From Bacillus sp. UNC438CL73TsuS30 (GTDB lineage: Bacteria; Bacillota; Bacilli; Bacillales; Cytobacillaceae), in contig NZ_AXVA01000033.1 in assembly GCF_000482325.1 (NCBI RefSeq), positions 1 through 44,874 of the forward strand: a stretch of 44,874 nt of DNA. The letters run 5' to 3'. Below are positions 42,535-44,874 of this stretch, in pieces; the first letter of the stretch is position 1; every line of letters starts with the position of its first letter. The notes under the pieces were generated by a model, which saw only the letters and a program-made list of their open reading frames with translations, was not told the DNA's origin and searched no databases. A program made the translations under genes and the position numbers.

Positions 42535-42734
42535 GAATGAGGAAGGTCTGTATCTCTATCTATACCTCACGGTTAAATATAATAGTAGATTTTATTTAAA
42601 GGGTATATAGGTGATTGTTTCCAGATGAGCGTGGGTTCCCGAATTTTCTTAATCCTCACAAACTAATGAGTTGGGGGTCTGACCCCACTAGCCCCAACTT
42701 ACTTCCTTTTAAAAAATAATTCTTGTCCTAAATT

Positions 42735-42955
42735 GAGTAACCAGCGAAAGTTATATAAGCGGAGATTTTTCGGTTAGATGCAAAATGGAGCTCATTTTGG
42801 GGTAAATAAGGGAAGGTTTTCCGATTATGCAGAGCAAAATGCCCCATTTTCATGTTTTTCGAGTCAATAGGCGAAATCTTTACCTCTATTTAAGCTATTT
42901 TAAATGCTAATTACTAACTAAGCGAAATTTTTCCGTCTATTTATCTGATCGGGGA
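42735..42955. repeat. Dispersed GCGAAA/CTGATCGGG repeat, full copy
   Basis: It starts GAGTAACCAGCGAAAG and ends TTTATCTGATCGGG, matching 21935-22196 over about 220 bp. A GGGGTCTGACCCC string lies just before it (42673). A hairpin repeat follows after 3 bp. Confidence 0.78.
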
Positions 42956-42957
42956 TA

Positions 42958-43012
42958 ACCACGGGGACGGTTCTCCTAGTCCAAAAAAGCCTCGAGAACC
43001 GTCCCCCATGGT
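42958..43012. repeat. GGGACGGTTCTC hairpin repeat, copy e
   Basis: ACCACGGGGACGGTTCTC and GAGAACCGTCCCCCATGGT flank CTAGTCCAAAAAAGCCTC. It directly adjoins the previous repeat. Confidence 0.88.
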
Positions 43013-43131
43013 ATTTTATTAGGTGAGAATACGAATAATCATGTATGCTTTAAAAAAACAATTTCGTTTCAATACGAACCTCGAATATACTAAAAATATT
43101 CTTTCTAACTAATAATCGAAAGGAGAATTCT

Positions 43132-43416
43132 ATGACTGAAACTAGGGCAATAAAAAAATCTTCCTCTAAAAAGAAGAAACAGAAAACCGCTTTTCTTGAA
43201 AATGTAAGTTTCTATCGATTACTTAAGGTTATCTTTCTTATATTTCTATCCCTGCTAATCGTCTATCTCTATTATCTACATACCAAAGGAACTCTTCTTT
43301 CCAATATGGCCTTACTATGGAAATCGCATAAGAAAGTTATGATGGCTATTTTTGGATTTGCAGCCTATAGTTTGGGTGTGTTTTACTTAGGTTTTAGGAA
43401 GGGAAGAAAAAGATGA
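43132..43416 (+). CDS. Small membrane protein (94 aa), unknown
   Basis: A strongly basic N terminus (KKSSSKKKKQK) is followed by two membrane segments (about 30-50 and 68-86) and a basic end (GFRKGRKR). The positive-inside pattern places both termini in the cytoplasm. ATG follows AAAGGAG. No recognisable domain. It may form a unit with the 26-residue peptide at 43564, but 147 bp separate them. Confidence 0.6.
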   Translation: MTETRAIKKSSSKKKKQKTAFLENVSFYRLLKVIFLIFLSLLIVYLYYLHTKGTLLSNMALLWKSHKKVMMAIFGFAAYSLGVFYLGFRKGRKR

Positions 43417-43563
43417 AAATATTGGATAGCCTTTAATTTCGTTATAAATTCAATTCCTTATAGGTCATCTTGCTAAAGGTTACGCGTATATTTATTAATG
43501 TGGTATTTGTTTTATTCGATAGAAAATTCCTTATTTAAAACATGAAAGATTGGAGGACACTCT

Positions 43564-43644
43564 ATGAAATTATGGATGAGGATACTTGTAACATTGGACA
43601 TTCTTATTATTTTGGGTGTTATAGCAGGTGAAGTTTTTTATTAA
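43564..43644 (+). CDS. Very small membrane peptide (26 aa)
   Basis: MKLWMRILVTLDILIILGVI followed by AGEVFY: one hydrophobic helix after a short basic start. ATG is 6-7 bp after GGAGG. Such peptides in Bacillus are often regulatory or toxin-like; no assignment. No antisense promoter or hairpin pairing like that at 43940-44253 was noticed. Confidence 0.5.
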   Translation: MKLWMRILVTLDILIILGVIAGEVFY

Positions 43645-43836
43645 AACTAATTTATTTGTCTTTATCTAAGGCTGTTATCGTAAACTTGGCTGCTATTTAC
43701 GAAAAAGTAGAGTGGTTGATTTCCGCTCTCGGGTTGGTCGGTTTCGGGTCTCACCTGTCCCGTTGGGTATCCCAGTAACCTTTCTTTAGAGAGATTTATC
43801 GGGAAAGAAATTAAATTAAATCATTCTGGTTTAAAA

Positions 43837-43944
43837 ATGGGTATTTATACTTTTGGGGATTTACTTAGCGATCCTCATACTTGGTCTGACCCCAAGATTC
43901 CGGCAAAGATATTGGGTTTATTCATAGGTTTATTTCATGTATAA
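43837..43944 (+). pseudogene. Possible N-terminal scrap of an LLM-type flavin oxidoreductase
   Basis: The frame opens MGIYTFGDLLSDPHT, like the start of bacterial luciferase-type (LLM class) oxidoreductases (GIYTFGDL..DPHTG). After 15 codons it runs into a GGTCTGACCCC repeat string and loses similarity, ending at 43944. Only a fragment; low confidence because the match is short. Confidence 0.35.
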
Positions 43945-43945
43945 T
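43940..43945 (+). promoter_or_regulatory. Consensus -10 (TATAAT) for a candidate antisense RNA
   Basis: A perfect TATAAT on the plus strand, facing the 3' end of the minus-strand small ORF at 44026-44169. The predicted start is about 43952. The -35 region (TTTATT at 17 bp) is weak. Its placement matches antitoxin promoters of Gram-positive type I systems. Confidence 0.4.
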
Positions 43946-43951
43946 AGGAAT

Positions 43952-44082
43952 ATAATAAAAAGGAGAAGTGCTGTAACACTTCTCCCTGCAACCGCTACCG
44001 TCAGGGTGGTGGTTGTCATAGTTGGTTATTTGTGAGAACCACCCTTTAGCTTGCGACGGCGTAGGGCGGTTTTCTTGTTTTC
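43952..44082 (+). ncRNA. Candidate antisense (antitoxin) RNA to the 44026 small ORF
   Basis: Inferred from a -10 box at 43940 and a possible intrinsic terminator: ACCACCCT (from 44038) pairing with AGGGCGGT, then TTTCTTGTTTTCT, to about 44082. The RNA would be about 130 nt and complementary to the last 57 bases of the ORF and its whole 3' UTR. It would include the 44003-44018 segment that the mRNA needs for 5'-3' pairing. The T-rich end lies inside the coding sequence and is conserved in the broken copy at about 314-334. No expression evidence. Confidence 0.35.
43955..43985 (-). terminator. Terminator of the small-ORF mRNA
   Basis: GGAGAAGTG and CACTTCTCC pair around a six-base loop (43962-43985), followed on the minus strand by TTTTTATTATAT. 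Confidence 0.85.
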
Positions 44083-44169
44083 TAGAACGTTTTTCCGAAA
44101 GAAATAAGCAGCCACTTCACGCAGCATTCCCTTCAGAACTTCTCGTAGAATTTCAAGACATGTTTCCAT
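44026..44169 (-). CDS. Small amphipathic, basic-tailed peptide (47 aa); candidate type I toxin
   Basis: ATG at 44167-44169 follows the near-ideal AAGGAGGTGATAATC. The peptide starts METCLEILREVLKGMLREVA, an amphipathic helix running through AYFFRK, and ends in a basic LRRRKLKGGSHK. A second copy (294-425) is about 78 percent identical over 40 residues with conservative changes. The mRNA would start near 44238 and end at 43955. Its leader (44206-44222) is complementary to its own 3' UTR (44003-44018), and a consensus -10 faces its 3' end from the other strand. This is the layout of type I toxins such as hok, AapA or TxpA. I know of no named family; toxicity is a hypothesis. A farther upstream ATG at 44211 lacks a ribosome site. 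Confidence 0.7.
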   Translation of the reverse strand: METCLEILREVLKGMLREVAAYFFRKNVLENKKTALRRRKLKGGSHK

Positions 44170-44202
44170 GATTATCACCTCCTTTCCTAATAACAGAAAG
44201 AA

Positions 44203-44253
44203 GATTGACAACCAACCACCCTAACAATATTCAGTTGCAACTCCATTCTAACA
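44203..44253 (-). promoter_or_regulatory. Leader of the intact small ORF: extended -10 and long-range pairing element
   Basis: Minus-strand TGTTAGAAT (plus 44245-44253) is an extended -10, shared with the left copy. The element TGACAACCAACCACCCT (plus 44206-44222) lies near the expected mRNA 5' end, about 20 nt before the ribosome site. Its RNA can pair with the 3' UTR (AGGGTGGTGGTTGTCA on plus, 44003-44018) over 16 of 17 positions with one bulge. Confidence 0.55.
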
Positions 44254-44394
44254 TTTTCTATATTAACAATAACCTATCAATCTTCGACAAAATTTGCATC
44301 CACCTCATCAATATGTTAAGCCCTCCCTATTTTCCATTATTACCCATTAAACTTTAGCTGAATAGAGGTCTGGCCCCACGCCCCTCTGTGTTTG

Positions 44395-44512
44395 AAAAAT
44401 AAACGGTAAAATTCCGTTTAAATTGGGAAATACCCATATTTCCCTAAAAATAGAGGAAGTATTTCCGTTTATATGATCCAAATCGTTTGATTTTGTCTTA
44501 TTTAGAGCAGTT
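44395..44512. repeat. Diverged relative of the GCGAAA/CTGATC repeat
   Basis: It has subunits AAACGGTAAAATTCCGTTTA and GAGGAAGTATTTCCGTTTA followed by TATGATC, the same plan as the subunits in 42735-42955. It follows a GGTCTGGCCCC string (44367). The rest of 44254-44651 shows no gene. Confidence 0.5.
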
Positions 44513-44651
44513 AATCGGAATATCGAGACCGTCGATTAACTCATAAAAAACCCCTTTTTCACAAACTTTATCCAAATTTTCCAATCTACTAATCACCTCA
44601 CTCCATATGTACGGTAAAATTAAGATATATCTTACGTATGGAGTGATCGTG

Positions 44652-44874
44652 ATGGCGCACATTCAATATAAATCATTTGGTCAGTTAACCCTATCAGATT
44701 ATGAAGTCTTCTCTTCGGTTCCTCCCCATCCTTTTTGGAGCCGAGTGGAACAAGTGGTTGACTTTACCTTTGCAGATAAACTTTGTGAGCCGTTGTACTC
44801 CCCCAATGGACAACGTCCTTATGCCCCTTCCTTAAAATTAAAGATTCATTTTGCTCAACGCTATCACAATTACT
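44652..44874 (+). CDS. IS1182-family transposase, N-terminal part
   Basis: ATG at 44652 follows GGAGTGATCGTG. The visible 74 residues (MAHIQYKSFGQLTLSDYEVF..., then VPPHPFWSRVEQVVDF, ending ..PSLKLKIHFAQRYHNY) match the start of IS1182/DUF772-type transposases. In that family a substrate-binding N-terminal domain precedes the DDE core. The gene runs off the window. An imperfect inverted repeat (TCCATATGTACGGTA and TCTTACGTATGGA) just upstream may belong to the element's end or promoter. Completeness cannot be judged. Confidence 0.85.
   Translation, partial: MAHIQYKSFGQLTLSDYEVFSSVPPHPFWSRVEQVVDFTFADKLCEPLYSPNGQRPYAPSLKLKIHFAQRYHNY

Noticed and set aside
44205..44233. Plus-strand TTGACA-N17-TATTCA as an antitoxin promoter
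   Set aside because: A transcript from it would start near 44240, essentially at the opposite start site, and run away from the small ORF, so it would not be antisense to the mRNA. The TTGACA is also part of the pairing element, and the spacing is 18 in the other copy.
1..44874. CRISPR array, prophage, replication origin, tRNA or rRNA genes
   Set aside because: No regular spacer-repeat array, phage structural genes, dnaA-box cluster, CCA-ended cloverleaf or rRNA sequence was recognised. The 21-bp array has no unique spacers of CRISPR length.

Overview
The window looks like a chromosomal stretch of a low-GC, endospore-forming Bacillaceae (Bacillus/Neobacillus type). Supporting signs are strong AGGAGG ribosome sites, frequent TTG/GTG starts, a YjcZ-family sporulation peptide, a DUF1659/DUF2922 pair, a SwrC-like RND pump, a YfnA-like permease and many short hairpin repeats. 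The genus is inferred from gene families, not from a database search. No tRNA, rRNA or CRISPR array was seen.

Layout. 1-620: right end of an IS3-type element that cut the 3' end of a small ORF. 620-5,500: uracil-type permease with a leader hairpin, LytTR/DUF3021 regulatory pair, membrane-anchored alpha/beta hydrolase, an iteron-like 21-bp repeat array, and an SDR. 5,500-12,900: secreted protein, fumarylacetoacetase-family enzyme, small peptide, membrane proteins and a VIT1-type metal transporter. 13,000-19,250: YfnA-like amino-acid permease, then a sigma-54 module. In that module a divergent enhancer-binding protein faces a peptidase-C26 glutamine amidotransferase plus YfcC transporter operon; a -24/-12 promoter and a long palindrome lie between them. 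19,300-23,100: group II intron scrap, a Rieske dioxygenase alpha/beta pair, repeats and DUF1659/DUF2922. 23,137-28,050: sialidase, sialic-acid mutarotase and RpiR regulator with promoter, putative operator repeats and a cre-like site. 28,100-32,600: small spore-type peptides, SRPBCC protein, EamA exporter, cold-shock protein and a broken 5'-nucleotidase. 32,586-39,660: CPA2 antiporter, SwrC-like RND pump and a DedA/dead-PAP2 fusion. 39,900-42,545: GGDEF cyclase and a LysM glucosaminidase under a class I c-di-GMP riboswitch. 43,100-44,874: small membrane proteins, an intact second copy of the small ORF cut at the left edge, and the start of an IS1182-type transposase.

The best candidate for an undescribed system is the duplicated small ORF at 294-425 and 44,026-44,169. 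The intact copy has a strong RBS and an extended -10 promoter. Its 5' leader is complementary to its own 3' UTR, it has a terminator, and a consensus TATAAT on the opposite strand is placed to drive an RNA antisense to its 3' end. That is the architecture of a type I toxin-antitoxin locus, but neither toxicity nor the RNAs have been shown. Other integrated circuits are the c-di-GMP riboswitch next to a cyclase gene, and the sigma-54 module.
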